Positions 42,641 to 54,299 of a DNA stretch of 64,000 nt are shown here, piece by piece. Made by a program: the position numbers and the translations under genes. Source of the stretch: Serinus canaria (lineage: Eukaryota > Chordata > Aves > Passeriformes > Fringillidae). Every line of letters starts with the position of its first letter. The first letter of the stretch is position 1. A model generated the notes under the pieces. That model worked only from the letters and a program-made list of their open reading frames with translations. It was not told the DNA's origin and did not search any database. The DNA is taken from contig NC_066336.1 of NCBI RefSeq assembly GCF_022539315.1, positions 496,001 to 560,000 of the forward strand. Reading direction: 5' to 3'.

Positions 42641-44925
42641 CAGTGCTCCATGGCACAGAACTTCAGCTCCTTCCAGGACCTGGATTTGAAACTCCTACAG
42701 GATCCAAGTGCTCTGCAGGGCAACTCCAGCTCTTCCTGAAGTCCTGTTCCTGCCCCTCAAACCTCTCCTGAGCTGGACTCCCCTCTGCCCAGAGAAAAGC
42801 AGGAGAACATCCCTGCCCTGGCAGCAGCTCCACCTGAGGCACGCTGAGCTCTCCAGGCACAGCTGCTCCTCTCTTGACTCTTTCTTGGTTGTCTTTGCTT
42901 TCCCTGTGATCAGCAGAACGTGTCAAGTCCTCTGACAAGATCTAATCTCCCTGCTGGCTGCCCTGACTCAAGCACTCCTTTGCAGAACAATGTTTCTTTC
43001 CCAGAAAAATGTAATTTTATTCCGGCTGCCATATCAGGCCTCTGATATTAGTGCTGAGCTTCTCAGGAACCTCCTCAGCCAGAACATTCCTGTGCTGGCA
43101 GATCCTATCAGGGAAGAGGGAGAATATGATGTCTCTGTGGCGTGGCTGTTGTGAATAAAGACAGAGATATGGAGAGAAAACATGAGATAGAGGCACAAAC
43201 AAACCAACCTTGGAGCAATATCCTACAGGTTTTGTGGAGGAGCCTCCTGACTCCGGGGGGGAACAGTCTCATGGCCTTCCACTCTTTTCTCCTTTATTCC
43301 CTGAGCCAGGGATGTATTTTCTGGTCAGGCAGTGCTGCCTCTGCTCTGTGGAATGGGATCTGATGGGCAGAGTGAACTAAGGGGAAGGAGACAGGGCAGA
43401 ACAGGAATTCCTGCCTGTTACACACCACCAGCAGGCTCTGGTATCAATCACTGCCCTGCTCCATGTGCTGACTGATGATCCTGCCCTGTCTGCAGCCAGA
43501 ATTGATGGGAATGAGCAGGAAAGGCTTGGCCAGGGCATGGCAGGCACAGGAAGGCTGTGAGGAACCCCAGCAGCACTTCTCCAGGAGGGCTTGAAGGACT
43601 CAGACATCATTCATTAGCTACTTTCCTAATTAATTCTTCTAAAACAACACAGCTGACTGCTGGAAAGAGCTGATTTGTCACAATGGGGCCCTTTTGCGGG
43701 AACAGCCCTGTTTGAAAGTGCTGAGGATTTCCTGAGGGCTGGGAAGGGCTCTGGCTGCCTAGCAGCACATCCAGGCTCCCCCTAGCCCTGTCCTGGCTCC
43801 TGCCCCAGGAACAGGCGTGATCCAGGCTGAAAACCTCTGATGTGCATGGGAAAACGTCCCAGGAGCAGACCCTCCACCTGCCTCATCAGGCCCGTGCTGT
43901 TTCCTCCTCACGTGTCTGAACCTGGAGCTGCAGGCCTGTGAGAGAGCACATCTGCTTGTTTACCCAAAAAAACCCAGCCCAAGGACTGATCTCTGATTCA
44001 CAAACATTACAGAAAGCTTCAGAGGTCTTTGTTCGCCTTACAGAGCAAAACAAGGAAAAAAAATTCCTCCCCTCTGTGTTCTATCCCCACTCTGATTTAC
44101 CAGAGTTCACGATGATAGGATGAGTTCCCCCAGAGGTACCCACACCTCAAACGGATCAGAACCTCATGTCAGAGACACTGATCTTGCTTAAAGTCTGTTG
44201 TGGGAACCTGCTTAAAACTCTTTCTTCCAGGCTAAATAAACAAATAAATAAATAAACTTCCATTCCCAGTGCTGGAGCCCCAGGCACACAAATACCTCCC
44301 CTTCCCTGAGTTCCCTGATCCAACAGCCTGGATCTTGGGATCAGCCACAGCCCGGCCTGCCTGAGGCTCTGGGCTCAGAGGATTTAGGGCCCAGAGATCC
44401 CCGGGATTTAGGGCCCTGCTTAGCGCAGGCAGAGCTCATTTCTCTGCCTCAGATTTAAAGCCTTCAGTGATTTCTTGAAGGTGAATTTCTCACCTTCCCT
44501 GTCTAAGGGAAAATACTCCTGGAGACAAACGGCCGGGATGAGGTGGAGGAGCCTCTTTAAAATCTGACTTTGTCCCTTTATCAGTGCGAAATCTCTGTGT
44601 GGCTCTCACTCGGTCACTTGAGGCCATAATTCTGCCCCAGGGCTGCCATCCCTGAAAAGCATCAGGGATAAATATCCACTAAGAGGCCAGGAGGATGGCT
44701 GGGGATGACTCTCCACAGGAACCAGGAGCCTGGATGGGAATTCAGATTCCACCACCACGTCATGGCTGCAGTTCAGATCGGTGGAGAGGACAGAGAAACA
44801 CTGAGGGGACAGTGCCCAACTGAGGGACGGTGATCGGCCTGATCCCTCTGGAGCCAGCACCGTGCTCTGAATCCAAGGGAGCGCCAAGAAGCAAATGAAC
44901 TGGATGCCTCTGTCTTCCTGGAGAG
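42641..44925. other. Unique sequence, nothing recognised
   Basis: No repeat family, exon or RNA gene recognised. A short AATA/AAAT run (AATAAACAAATAAATAAATA) lies at about 44235-44256. Confidence 0.4.
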
Positions 44926-45399
44926 GGATGGATGGATGGATGGATGGATGGATGGATGGATGGATGGATGGATGGATGGATGGATGGATGGATGGATGGA
45001 TGGGGATTGATGGATGGATAGATGGGTGGATGGATGGATGGATGGGTGGATGGATGGATGGATGGATGGATGGATGGATGATGGATGGATGGATGGATGG
45101 ATGATGGATGGAGGGATGGATGGATGATGGGTGGGTGGATGGATGGATGGATGGATGGATGGATGGATGGATGGATGGATGGATGGATGGATGGATACAT
45201 GGAGGGATGGATGGATGGATGGGTGGGTGGATGGATGATGGATGGATGGATGGATGGATACAAGGAGGGATGGATGGATGGATGGATGGATGGATGGATG
45301 GATGGATGGATGGATGGATGGATGGATGATGGATGGATGGAGGGAGGGATGGATGGATGGATGGATGGATGGATGGATGGATGGATGGATGGATGGATG
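44926..45399 (+). repeat. (ATGG)n tetranucleotide array, second locus
   Basis: About 475 bp of GGAT with GATGAT deletions, GGGTGG and GGAGGGAT variants and GGATACA breaks. It lacks the GGCT phase seen at 31.5 kb. Confidence 0.97.
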
Positions 45400-46861
45400 A
45401 GAGAAGGGAGACACCATCTCACAGCTCCCTTTGGAAAGGGATCTACCCTGTGCTAAATAAATTGTGCCTCACCCCAACTCAAAGTTAGAGAAAAATAAAC
45501 ACAGTCTCTAGAAGGAAATGTCCAGCTGGGACAGATTCCCAAGGAATTCCATGGTCCCGGCTTGGCCCCATCCCACTGGGGGAACACCCCCATCCCATGC
45601 ACCCAGTGAGCAAAAATCCCTTGGAATTTTTCCCTGTCCCACCCCACCAGCTGCCACCACCTGTCCCCAGGGTCACACTGCTCTGGGAATTCAGCCCTCA
45701 AGTGTAGCCCTGATCCTGCCAGAGCCCATCCCAGCCCTCCCACCACCCCTCCCATGTGGCACCCCTGTCGAGCGTGGCTGACAGAGCGATTTCCCCTCCT
45801 AGGAGAACTGCCTGCTCCTCCCAGGATGAAGCAGTGATTTCCGCGAGGCTGAGGCTGCACAGTTCAGCTGCTTCCACCCTGAGCGAGGACAGAACTGTTT
45901 GCTTTGTGGTGGAGAAGCAGAGCGTGGCAGGAGAGGCTCTGATCACAAAATGCCCCTTTCCTGCAGAGGTTAGGCTTGGTTTTAATCAGTGTTTGCCCTC
46001 TTTTCTCTCCTTGTTTCAGTCTGAGTTGCTCAAGGTAGAAGCTGAAGTCAATTTGCTGCCTGTGCAGAGTGTTGGAGCTGCACCCCAAGGAAGTCCTGGC
46101 AGAGGAGCAAAGAGGTGGCAAAGAGATCACCAGCACCAGCCCCTCAAAGTGGGCCAGAGGCTGCACAGAGATCTGGGCTCATCTCTGGGGGAGAGGGCCC
46201 AGGGCCACCTCTGCACAAAGGTCTGGGGGCAATCAGACAAAATCTGGGACTGCACCAAAGCTCTTCCCTGAGAAATGGGAAACTGGGGAGCTGGGGCAGG
46301 GGCTCAGCCAGGACACACCGACCCAGGGCTGCTGCAAACCACAGGAGTGCCTGCAGCCTGGCAATCTGGTCATTTAAAATGCCTCATCCTGGGCGAGCTT
46401 CCTTTCCCACTCTCCCAGCACATCCCGGTTTGATTTTCAGGGAGTTGGGAGCCAGCAGACACCGGAGCAGCAAAGTCAGAGGAACGGAGCCAGGCTGGCC
46501 CCGTGATGGATTTGGCCTCAAACATGGGTCAGGTGCTCCAGCAGAGCATCGAGGGGTTGGGAGGAGGAGGAGGAGGAAGAAGCTCCTCAGCTGAATTCTC
46601 AGTTTCCAGCTTTATCCGCAGTCTTTCACAGATTTTCCCTTCCTTGCAAATCCCGGTCAGCTCCTGCCCCAGCAGCCAGCCCTGCTCCCCAGGGCTCGGG
46701 GTGTCCCTGCTGTCAGCCCCAGAGCTCAGAGCAGGCCTGGAGGAGCTGCTGATCCCGGGTTTGGGGCTTGAGAGATGCTGCAGTGCCATCTTCAGACGGG
46801 AGGGCCTCTCCTGATCCCACCTCTGGCTTTTCCTGGGCGGAATAAGTGATGGCAGTGACCC
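45400..46861. other. Unique sequence, nothing recognised
   Basis: Overlapping frames at 45453-46594 on both strands have no domain. No repeat recognised. Confidence 0.4.
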
Positions 46862-48172
46862 ATGAGGGCTGGGAGCACTAGGAGCACTGGGATGGCTGGG
46901 ATGGCTGGGAGCACTGGGAGCGCTGGGAGGGCTGGGAGCGCTGGTAGGGCTGGGAGGGCTGGGAGAACTGGGAGCACTGGGAGGGCTGGGAGGGCTGGGA
47001 GCACTGGGATGGCTGGGAGCACTGGGAGCGCTGGGATGGCTGGGAGCACTGGGAAGGCTGGGAGCGCTGGGAGCGCTGGGAGGGCTGGGAGGGCTGGGAG
47101 CACTGGGAGCACTGGGAGAGCTGGGAGGGCTGGGATGGCTGGGAGCACTGGGAGCACTGGGAGGGCTGGGAGGGCTGGGATGGCTGGGAGCACTGGGAGG
47201 GCTGGGAGGGCTGGGAGGGCTGGGAGGGCTGGGAGCACTGGGAGCGCTGGGAGGGCTGGGAGCGCTGGTAGGGCTGGGAGGGCTGGGAGAACTGGGAGCA
47301 CTGGGAGGGCTGGGAGGGCTGGGAGCACTGGGATGGCTGGGAGCACTGGGAGCGCTGGGATGGCTGGGATGGCTGGGAGCACTGGGAAGGCTGGGAGCGC
47401 TGGGAGCGCTGGGAGGGCTGGGAGGGCTGGGAGCACTGGGAGCACTGGGAGAGCTGGGAGGGCTGGGAGGGCTGGGAATACTGGGAGGGCTGGGGATACT
47501 GGGAGCACTGGGAGAGCTGGGAGGGCTGGGGATGCTGGGAGCACTGGGAGCACTGGGAGGGCTGGGAGGGCTGGGATGGCTGGGAGCACTGGGAGGGCTG
47601 GGAGGGCTGGGAGGGCTGGGAGCACTGGGAGCGCTGGGAGGGCTGGGAGTGCTGGGAGGGCTGGGAGGGCTGGGAGGGCTGGGAGCACTGGGAGCGCTGG
47701 GAAGGCTGGGAGGGCTGGGAGGGCTGGGAGCACTGGGAGCACTGGGAGCACTGGGAAGGCTGGGATGGCTGGGAGCACTGGGAGCACTGGGAGGGCTGGG
47801 AGGGCTGGGATGGCTGGGAGCACTGGGAGGGCTGGGAGGGCTGGGAGGGCTGGGATGGCTGGGAGCACTGGGAGGGCTGGGAGCGCTGGGAGCGCTGGGA
47901 GCGCTGGGAGGGCTGGGAGGGCTGGGAGCACTGGGAGCACTGGGAGCACTGAGAGAGCTGGGAGCACTGGGAGGGCTGGGGATACTGGGAATACTGGGAG
48001 CACTGGGAGGGCTGGGAAGGCTGGGAGCACTGGGAGCACTGGGAGCACTGGGAGCACTGGGAGCACTGGGAAGGCTGGGAGCACTGGGAGCACTGGGAGC
48101 ACTGGGAAGGCTGGGAGCACTGGGAAGGCTGGGAGCACTGGGAGCACTGGGAGCCCTGGGAGCACTGAGAGG
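46862..48172 (+). repeat. 1.3-kb G-rich minisatellite, 9-bp unit
   Basis: About 145 units of GGGAGCACT, GGGAGGGCT, GGGAGCGCT, GGGATGGCT and GGGAAGGCT. A block around GCTGGTAGGGCTGGGAGG at 46941 recurs at 47265, 324 bp later, with a long matching run of variants: a higher-order duplication. GGG occurs about every 9 bases on the plus strand. A three-codon period keeps all frames open, giving frames of 447-559 codons on both strands that I reject as genes. Confidence 0.96.
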
Positions 48173-48492
48173 GCAGGGATCCCATTTAATTCTGTGCCAC
48201 ATTAACAACAGGCAGCTCTGTGGGCAAACAGGGCCTGCAGCTGGGGCTTGGTGCCCAGACAGCTTCAGACAGGGCCCCTCTGAAAATCAGCACCCTTAAG
48301 AAAGCTTTTTCCCAGCAGCACTGGTTATTTGGGCCAATTTTTAGCAATTTTAGTCATTTTGGCCTCCTCCACACGTCACTAGTGCTGCGAGTGTCCCTGG
48401 AGCCCAGGGAACAGCAGCAAAGCTTTAGAGGAGAAAAAGCAAATGTTCCTTGGGATTTCAATGGGATGAAATGACTGCACGGCCTTTTTACA
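48173..48492. other. Unique interval
   Basis: Nothing recognised. Confidence 0.4.
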
Positions 48493-48700
48493 GTGGCCTG
48501 GGGGGACAGGAACAGCTTCAAACTGCCAGAGAGCAGGGCTGGATGGGATATTGCAGAGAAATCCTTCCCTGGGAGCGGGGAGGTGCCCAGAGCAGCTGGG
48601 GCTGCCCCTGGGTCCCTGAAGTGCCCAAGGCCAGGCTGGACACTGGGGCTGGGAGCACCTGGCACAGTGGGAGGGGTCCCTGGCACAGTGGGAGTGGGTT
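48493..48700 (+). mobile_element. CR1 LINE fragment with about two 21-bp units
   Basis: Sense CR1: GGGCTGGATGGGATATTGCA, CAGAGCAGCTGGGGCTGCCC, GTGCCCAAGGCCAGGCTGGA, CACTGGGGCTGGGAGCACC, then two CACAGTGGGAG units from 48661. It lacks the final 3' end. Confidence 0.8.
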
Positions 48701-50144
48701 ACATCAAACCATTCTCTGATGCTAAAATTCATCCCATCCCTGAACCTCCTCTCCCTCAGAGCCCCCAGGCAAACTCAGCTCTGGAGAAGGAGGATTTGGT
48801 GAGCTGGGAAGGGATCCCTGCACTAGAGATGAAAACAGAGCCATTTTCCAGGAGCAGGGTCACAAAAGCTGTCCCCTCCTGGAAGGGCACCCACCCCCAC
48901 CTCGGCTCAGGGGTTGCAAAGCTCAGTTTTAAACATGAGCAGGGGAATGGATGAGCCTGGCAGGAGGAGCTCTGGGGGCTCTCGGCTGTGCCTGCTCATG
49001 AGGGCAGCTCTCTGCCTGGCCCTGGCAGCACCAGCCTGTCCCCAGATGTGTGACAGCAGCCTGCCAGCCCCACACAGGGTCCTGCTCAGAGCTGGGTGAC
49101 AGAAGTGCCCCAGGTACCCCCCAGTTCCTGATAAGCAGGGGGTGAGAGCTGCTGGCATGTGCCCGCAGGCAGCACAGCCTCAGCCCCGCCTGCAGGGACA
49201 GCTCAGGAGCTGCAGAGCTCAGCCAGGACCAGGCACAGCCTGTTCCTGCCTCAGACCTGACCTCCCTGCTCCCACTGCCCAGAAACTCTCCAGGAGCTTC
49301 CAGGCAGGGTCGAGGCCAATTTGCTCAATTCCCAGCTTGGCAGGGAAGGGATTACACAGCAAAAACTGGATCTGAGGGTTACACAGCTCTCAAAGCCCTT
49401 CACTCCGTGTCCCTCGGGCCAGCTCTCAGCCTTGCTGCTTCAGAAGCTCTTTGGCAATTAGCTCCTTTTAATTAATACCAACTCCATCCAGTGGAACCGA
49501 TGCCTCAAAAACGTTGGGAGAGAGGAAAAAAGCAAAAAGGAGGAGAGCCAGGCTGCAGTTCTGTGCTCACCCACAGGGATGGGGGTGGTGAGAGCCCTGA
49601 GGGAGCCTGGTCCCCAGCTGGGGACAGGGGAAGGAGCCTGAGCTGTCCCCACACCCATGGGGGGTGGCAGATGGAAAGGGGCATCTCCCAACCCCCTCCA
49701 CTCCTCACCTGTGACCCCACCATCCCCAAACCCACCACGGACACACAGAGCTCCCCCAGCTCTGCCACGGAACTGCCCCAGCCCTGGGGATGGAAGGATG
49801 GGAGCAGTGCTGGGAGCCTGCAGAGCCAACTCTCCTTAGCCAGCACCTCCTTCCTGCCTCCATGGCAACTTCCAACAGCCTTAATTGCTTCTTATTTTAA
49901 CACTTGAGGAACGAAACCTCTGTGATCCTCTGTCTCTTCATTATTAGCACTCCCCAGCACAGACCCCACATGCAGCCAAGCACTATTTCATGTCTGTTGG
50001 TATTTGCAGCTTGAATTTTCTGTAGAATCCCTGGCTGTGGATCTGCTGCTCCTCCAGCCCCTCTCCAAAGGCTGCCAGAAATCCTGAACATTTCTTTGCT
50101 CAGGGCTCTGCCCTCCCTGGGCTCTCTCCTGCCTGGTCAAAGTG
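48701..50144. other. Unique sequence, nothing recognised
   Basis: Frames at 49458-49907 on both strands overlap and show no domain. No repeat recognised. Confidence 0.4.
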
Positions 50145-50850
50145 GAATCACAGAATCACAGAATCACAGAATTTCCAGGTTGGAAGGGACCTTTAAGATC
50201 ATCGAGTCCAACCCATGTTCTAACAGCTCAACTAGGTCATGGCACCAAGTGCCACATCCAGTCTTTTTTTGAACACATCGAGGGATGGTGACTCCACCAC
50301 CTCCCTGGGCAGATGATTCCAGTATTTGACCACTCTTTCTGTGAAAACCTTCCTCCTTAATTCTAGCCTGTATCTCCCTTGGCACAGCTTGAGACTGTGT
50401 CCTCTTTTTCTGTCTGTTGTTGCCCGGAGAAAGAGCCTGACCCCAGCTCACCACAGCCACCCTTCAGGAAGGTGAAGAGAGTGATAAGGTCACCTCTAAG
50501 TCTCCTTTTCTCCAGGCTGAACAACCCCAGCTCCCTCAGTCGTTCTTCACACGGTTTGTGTTCCAAGCCCCTCACCAGCCTCCTTGCTCTCCTCTGGACA
50601 CGCTCAAGCATCTCAATGTCCCTCCTAAACGGAGGGGCCCAGAACTGGACGCAATACTCCAGGTGTGGCCTCACCAGGGCCGAGTACAGGGGAAGAATGA
50701 CCTCCCTGCTCCTGCTGGCCACACTATTCCTGATACTGGCCAGGATGCCATTGGCCCTCTTGGCCACCTGGGCACACTGGTGGCTCATGTTCAGCCGACT
50801 GTCAGCCAGCACCCCCAGGTCCCTTTCCACCTGAGCACTGAATGGAACAT
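50145..50850 (-). mobile_element. CR1 LINE 3' part, best preserved copy in the window
   Basis: Antisense element ending in three CR1 8-bp repeats (AATCACAG x3 at 50148-50171), then a short 3' UTR with GGTTGGAAGGGACCTTTAAG and ATCATCGAGTCCAACCC, the ORF2 stop (TAG read on minus at 50234-50232), and about 600 bp of ORF2 C-terminal coding sequence. The 5' end is truncated near 50850. Confidence 0.93.
50232..50850 (-). pseudogene. CR1 ORF2 C-terminal remnant (reverse transcriptase protein end)
   Basis: ORF2 of CR1 encodes an endonuclease-reverse transcriptase needed for its own copying; only the C-terminal end past the catalytic RT core remains. A minus-strand frame shows [57 protein letters not shown] and [15 protein letters not shown], all familiar from CR1 ORF2. 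Near 50390-50450 the homology moves to another frame, which continues with RVVKYWNHLPREVVESPSL and ends at TAG. At least one frameshift therefore separates the two parts. There is no endonuclease, no RT active site and no start codon of its own; not functional. Confidence 0.9.
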
Positions 50851-51246
50851 CTCTGGGGGCTGCTGGTGCCAGCGCTGAGATCCCTCTCTCCTGACACAGC
50901 TTTCCCCCCAGGAATTCAGGGTTGCTCCCAGCCACACACTCATCTCATGGCAGGGAGCAGCACAGCTCGGAAGGTGTGCCCAGATCCATCCTGCCCCTCG
51001 TGCTGTGCTCACCAACCCTTCCCCTGGGAGCCAAAGGCCAAACTGGGCTGCTCTGCCCCAAACTGGTGACACTGGGAAAGCTGGTTTTGTCCTGTGTCCC
51101 ACCGGGGGGGGGGCATCAGGGGGTTGCAGGGGCTGAGTCCAGCCCAGAGCTTCATCCCACACCTGATGGGGGCTGGGAAACCCTCTGGGATGGAGGAGCA
51201 GCAGCACAGCTCAGCTCAACAGCCCACAGAGCCACCTGGGGGGGTG
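50851..51246. other. Unique interval
   Basis: Nothing recognised beyond the open frame entering from the CR1. Confidence 0.4.
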
Positions 51247-51606
51247 AAACTGGTCCAGGGGGACCTGAAAGAGTCCAGGGGGACACCCAGGGTCTGGAAT
51301 TGGTCCAGGGGGACCTGAATGGGCTGGAATTGGTCCAGGGGGACCTGAAAGAGTCCAGGGGGACCTGAATGGGCTGGAATTGGTCCAGGGGGACCTGAAG
51401 GGCTGGAATGGGTCCAGGGGGACCTGAAAGAGTCCAGGGGGACCTGAATGGGCTGGAATTGGTCCAGGGGGACCTGAAAGAGTCCAGGGGGACCTGAATG
51501 GGCTGGAATTGGTCCAGGGGGACCTGAATGGGCTGGAATGGGTCCAGGGGGACCTGAAAGAGTCCAGGGGGACCTGAATGGGCTGGAATTAGTCCAAGGT
51601 GACCTG
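51247..51606 (+). repeat. Composite minisatellite, 20- and 30-bp units
   Basis: Two unit types share GTCCAGGGGGACCTGAA: a short one followed by AGA and a long one followed by TGGGCTGGAATTG. They alternate in irregular order, about 14 units in all. On the minus strand this gives the 'SGPPGPIPAH' frame, which is not a gene. Confidence 0.93.
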
Positions 51607-53350
51607 AAGGTCAAATTCCTCCCCCTGGCCTCTCCCGGCCAGGCTGGAGCAGCCCTGCCTCTCCTCCTTCCCAGGGGACAGCACTCAGGGCCAAGCCTTG
51701 GCCAGGCTCCTGCCTCCTCCCTGGGATGCAGAGCAGCAAAGGCAGTGACCTCCCTGCTGCACAGCTCTCACCTGCATGGACAGACAGAAAAACCCATAAC
51801 ATTTTACAGCCTGCTCCCTGTTCATCAGGCCCTGCTGAATGCAATAAAGCTGCCACGGGACCAGCCCCTCCTGGAGCTCTCAGCTCATGCTAAAAAATGG
51901 AATTATATTGCAGTGAGGCTTGTCAAGAGTGCCAGGCTTGTTTATTATAGACCCTGCTCCAAAATCCAATCAGATTAATTTATGTGGGACTTAAACCACT
52001 GCTGCTAATTGGAGGTAATGGGGTAGACAGAACTCCTGGCTGCTCCTGCAGGGGCCCAATCCCTGCAGACACTGGCCTTAGTCTGAGGGCTGGGAGGTAA
52101 CTTGCATCACACAGAGCTCCCCATTCCTCAGGAGAAATCACATTTCCAACATCCCGGGCCTGTTCTGACCCCCAGGGACTCCCTCACCCTCCCCTGGAGC
52201 CCCCGTGGTCCCTTTTCTTCTGGAAGGATGTGCTGGGCACAGCAGGGACCTGATCCAGGGGCTCCTTCCCAGGGAGGAAGGTTTGCTCTGATCCCAGCCC
52301 AGCCCTTCCCTCCCAGCTCAGGCCCAGTCTGGGATCACAAACAGCAAAGCCAAGGTGGGCACTGAGGACAGAATGTGGATTTAAAGTTCTCCTTAAGCAC
52401 AAGAGCTTTGGTTTTTAAAAAGAGGAGCGGGGGGGAAGGAAGATGAAGTGACTTTATCCAGAAGTTGGTCAATCCCTTCATCCCAGGAGGTCAGGGCCAT
52501 CCCACCTGGAAATCAGCTGGATTTCACTCTCCCCTTGGTGGGCTGCTGCTTCCAAGGAAATCTCATTTCAAGACACAAAGAGCCAGGCCAGGGAAGTTTC
52601 ATCTCCTGATTGTGGGAGATGAAGTGGGGACAGAGAGGATCTGAGGCAATCCTGGCCAGGAGCCTGGGGGAGGTTTCCAAAGCCATGGTGGGCACGGGGC
52701 TGTGCCTGTCCTAAGGGATGGCTGCTCCACCACACAGAAAATCCTCTCTCCCTCCAGTCCCAGGGGCCAGAACTGCTCCAGCTCTCCTGGGCTGCCCTCA
52801 GGAAGCAGGGTTTGAAGGCTCCTGTTCTGCAGCATCTTGTCACTGTGTGCCAGGCTCCCAAAGGGCAGCGTTCCCAGAGTCTCCAGCATCATTCCTGTGC
52901 CTGCTCTGCCTCCCTCCCCATCAGATGCCAGATCTGACTGGGGAGATGGAAGAGCTCCCACATGGAACCTTGCAGCAGGTGGATTTCTCCCTCCACCTTC
53001 CTGAATTATCCTTCCAAAGCAGATGCTCCTTCTCTTTCGAATCTCCAGGAGCTTTTTGTGTCTCTGGGTGGTGGAGAAAACACAGAAAATCTCCTCTCTG
53101 GCAGCTTCAGCTGCAGAGCCAAGGGGGCACAGGATGGCAGTGCTCTGAGGAGGCCGTGGAGCCACATCCAGCTTCCCCAGAGCCAGGCAGCAGCCACAGA
53201 CTCTGCTGGAAGCCTGGCCCACAGAGAGCTCACAGCCCAGAATTTCAGCAGAATTCTCATTCCGTGGCTCTGCCCTGGCACAGGAGGGAGCTGGGCAGGA
53301 AGGGCTCCCCACCAGCAGGACACCAACCCACAACATCCCCAGGACCAAAG
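51607..53350. other. Unique sequence; AT-rich block at 51885-52025
   Basis: 51885-52025 has AATTATATTGCAGTGAGG, GTTTATTATAGACC, CCAATCAGATTAATTTATG and CTAATTGGAGGTAATGG, a possible regulatory element. Frames at 52599-53560 are unsupported. Confidence 0.3.
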
Positions 53351-53834
53351 TGAGAGGAATGTTGGGTTTGTCTTTCCAAACCAGCTGTGGGTCTGCTGGG
53401 AGATAAAACCAGCACTGGAGATAAAAGAAACGATGGGAAGGATTCCTCTGATTGATGGATGGAAAAAGAGATTTGCCTTTACAAGTAAACTTTTGGTTTG
53501 ATGATAAATGAAGTCAGACATTGAAAGACGAAAGAAGCAATGGGGAAGAAAAACCCCCAAATTCCATAGGAATTAAAATTTAAAAGGGAGAGTTGTACAT
53601 GAGAGGGGAATCTCTGGGATCAGGTGTTCTGGGAAGTCTGAACCTCTCAGGTACCTCAGAAATGGGGACAGAGAGAAGGGAAATGCAGCTGGAAATTGGG
53701 ATAAAAAGGAGGCTGAGCCCTCCAAAACCTGGAGAGACCCCATGGCCTCTGCCTTGATTGGAATAAAGGAAAAGAGCTCCTCTGTCTCCTTTTGGGACAC
53801 AAACCTCTGGGGTTTGGGGGTTCATTTTCCTGAC
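53351..53834 (+). mobile_element. Solo LTR, same family as 1533-2026
   Basis: Starts TGAGAGGAATG and ends TTCATTTTCCTGAC, with AATAAA at 53762-53767. Same internal order as 1533-2026, including TTTGGGACACAAACCTCTGG. No target duplication seen. Directly followed by a CR1-like scrap. Confidence 0.7.
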
Positions 53835-53835
53835 T

Positions 53836-53905
53836 GCAGGGATCCCTCCCACTGCCCCAGGCTGCTCCCAGCCCCATCCAGGCTGGCCTTGGGCACTCCA
53901 GGGGC
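53836..53905 (-). mobile_element. Short CR1 fragment
   Basis: GGGATCCCTCCCACTGCCCC, AGGCTGCTCCCAGCCCC, CAGGCTGGCCTTGGGCAC: the antisense CR1 region that holds the 21-bp unit elsewhere, here with a single diverged unit. Confidence 0.6.
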
Positions 53906-54021
53906 GGAGCAGCCCCAGCTGTCCTGTCCCATTTATTCCTTACAGGCAATTCTGGGCACTTCCCCTGCACATTGCTGATTTTAAGGGAGGTTTGTGCTGA
54001 AGGAGCGCAGGGAGTGAAGCA

Positions 54022-54299
54022 TGTGTGAAAAACACCAATCACTTGTTTTCAACATTTTAAAAGTTTAATAGTAGTTAAATGGTTATAAAAATAGCAATAT
54101 AATTAGAGTAACAAAAATTTTAGACAACCAACCAACAGCCAACCTACAGTTTATTTGTAAAGGCAAATCTCTCTTTCCATTCATCAATCAGTGGAATCCT
54201 TCCCATTGTTTCTTTTCTCTCCCAGTGCTGGTTTCATCTCCCAGCAGACCCACAGCTGGTTTGGAAAGACAAATCCACCATTCCTCTCACTCCCAAGGC
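54022..54299 (-). mobile_element. LTR related to 53351-53834, inverted, with a different 3' part
   Basis: On the minus strand it starts TGAGAGGAATGG at 54299 and follows the 53.4-kb LTR for about 170 bp (54130-54299). It then departs into AT-rich sequence ending near a TGTGTGAAAAAC motif at 54022. It is either a recombinant subfamily or a truncated copy beside unrelated sequence. Confidence 0.6.

Noticed and set aside
46529..48208. 559-codon minus-strand frame (Ala/Pro/Ser repeats) as a gene
   Set aside because: It is open only because the 9-bp unit has no stop in any frame. The non-repeat ends show no domain, and equally long frames exist on the other strand.
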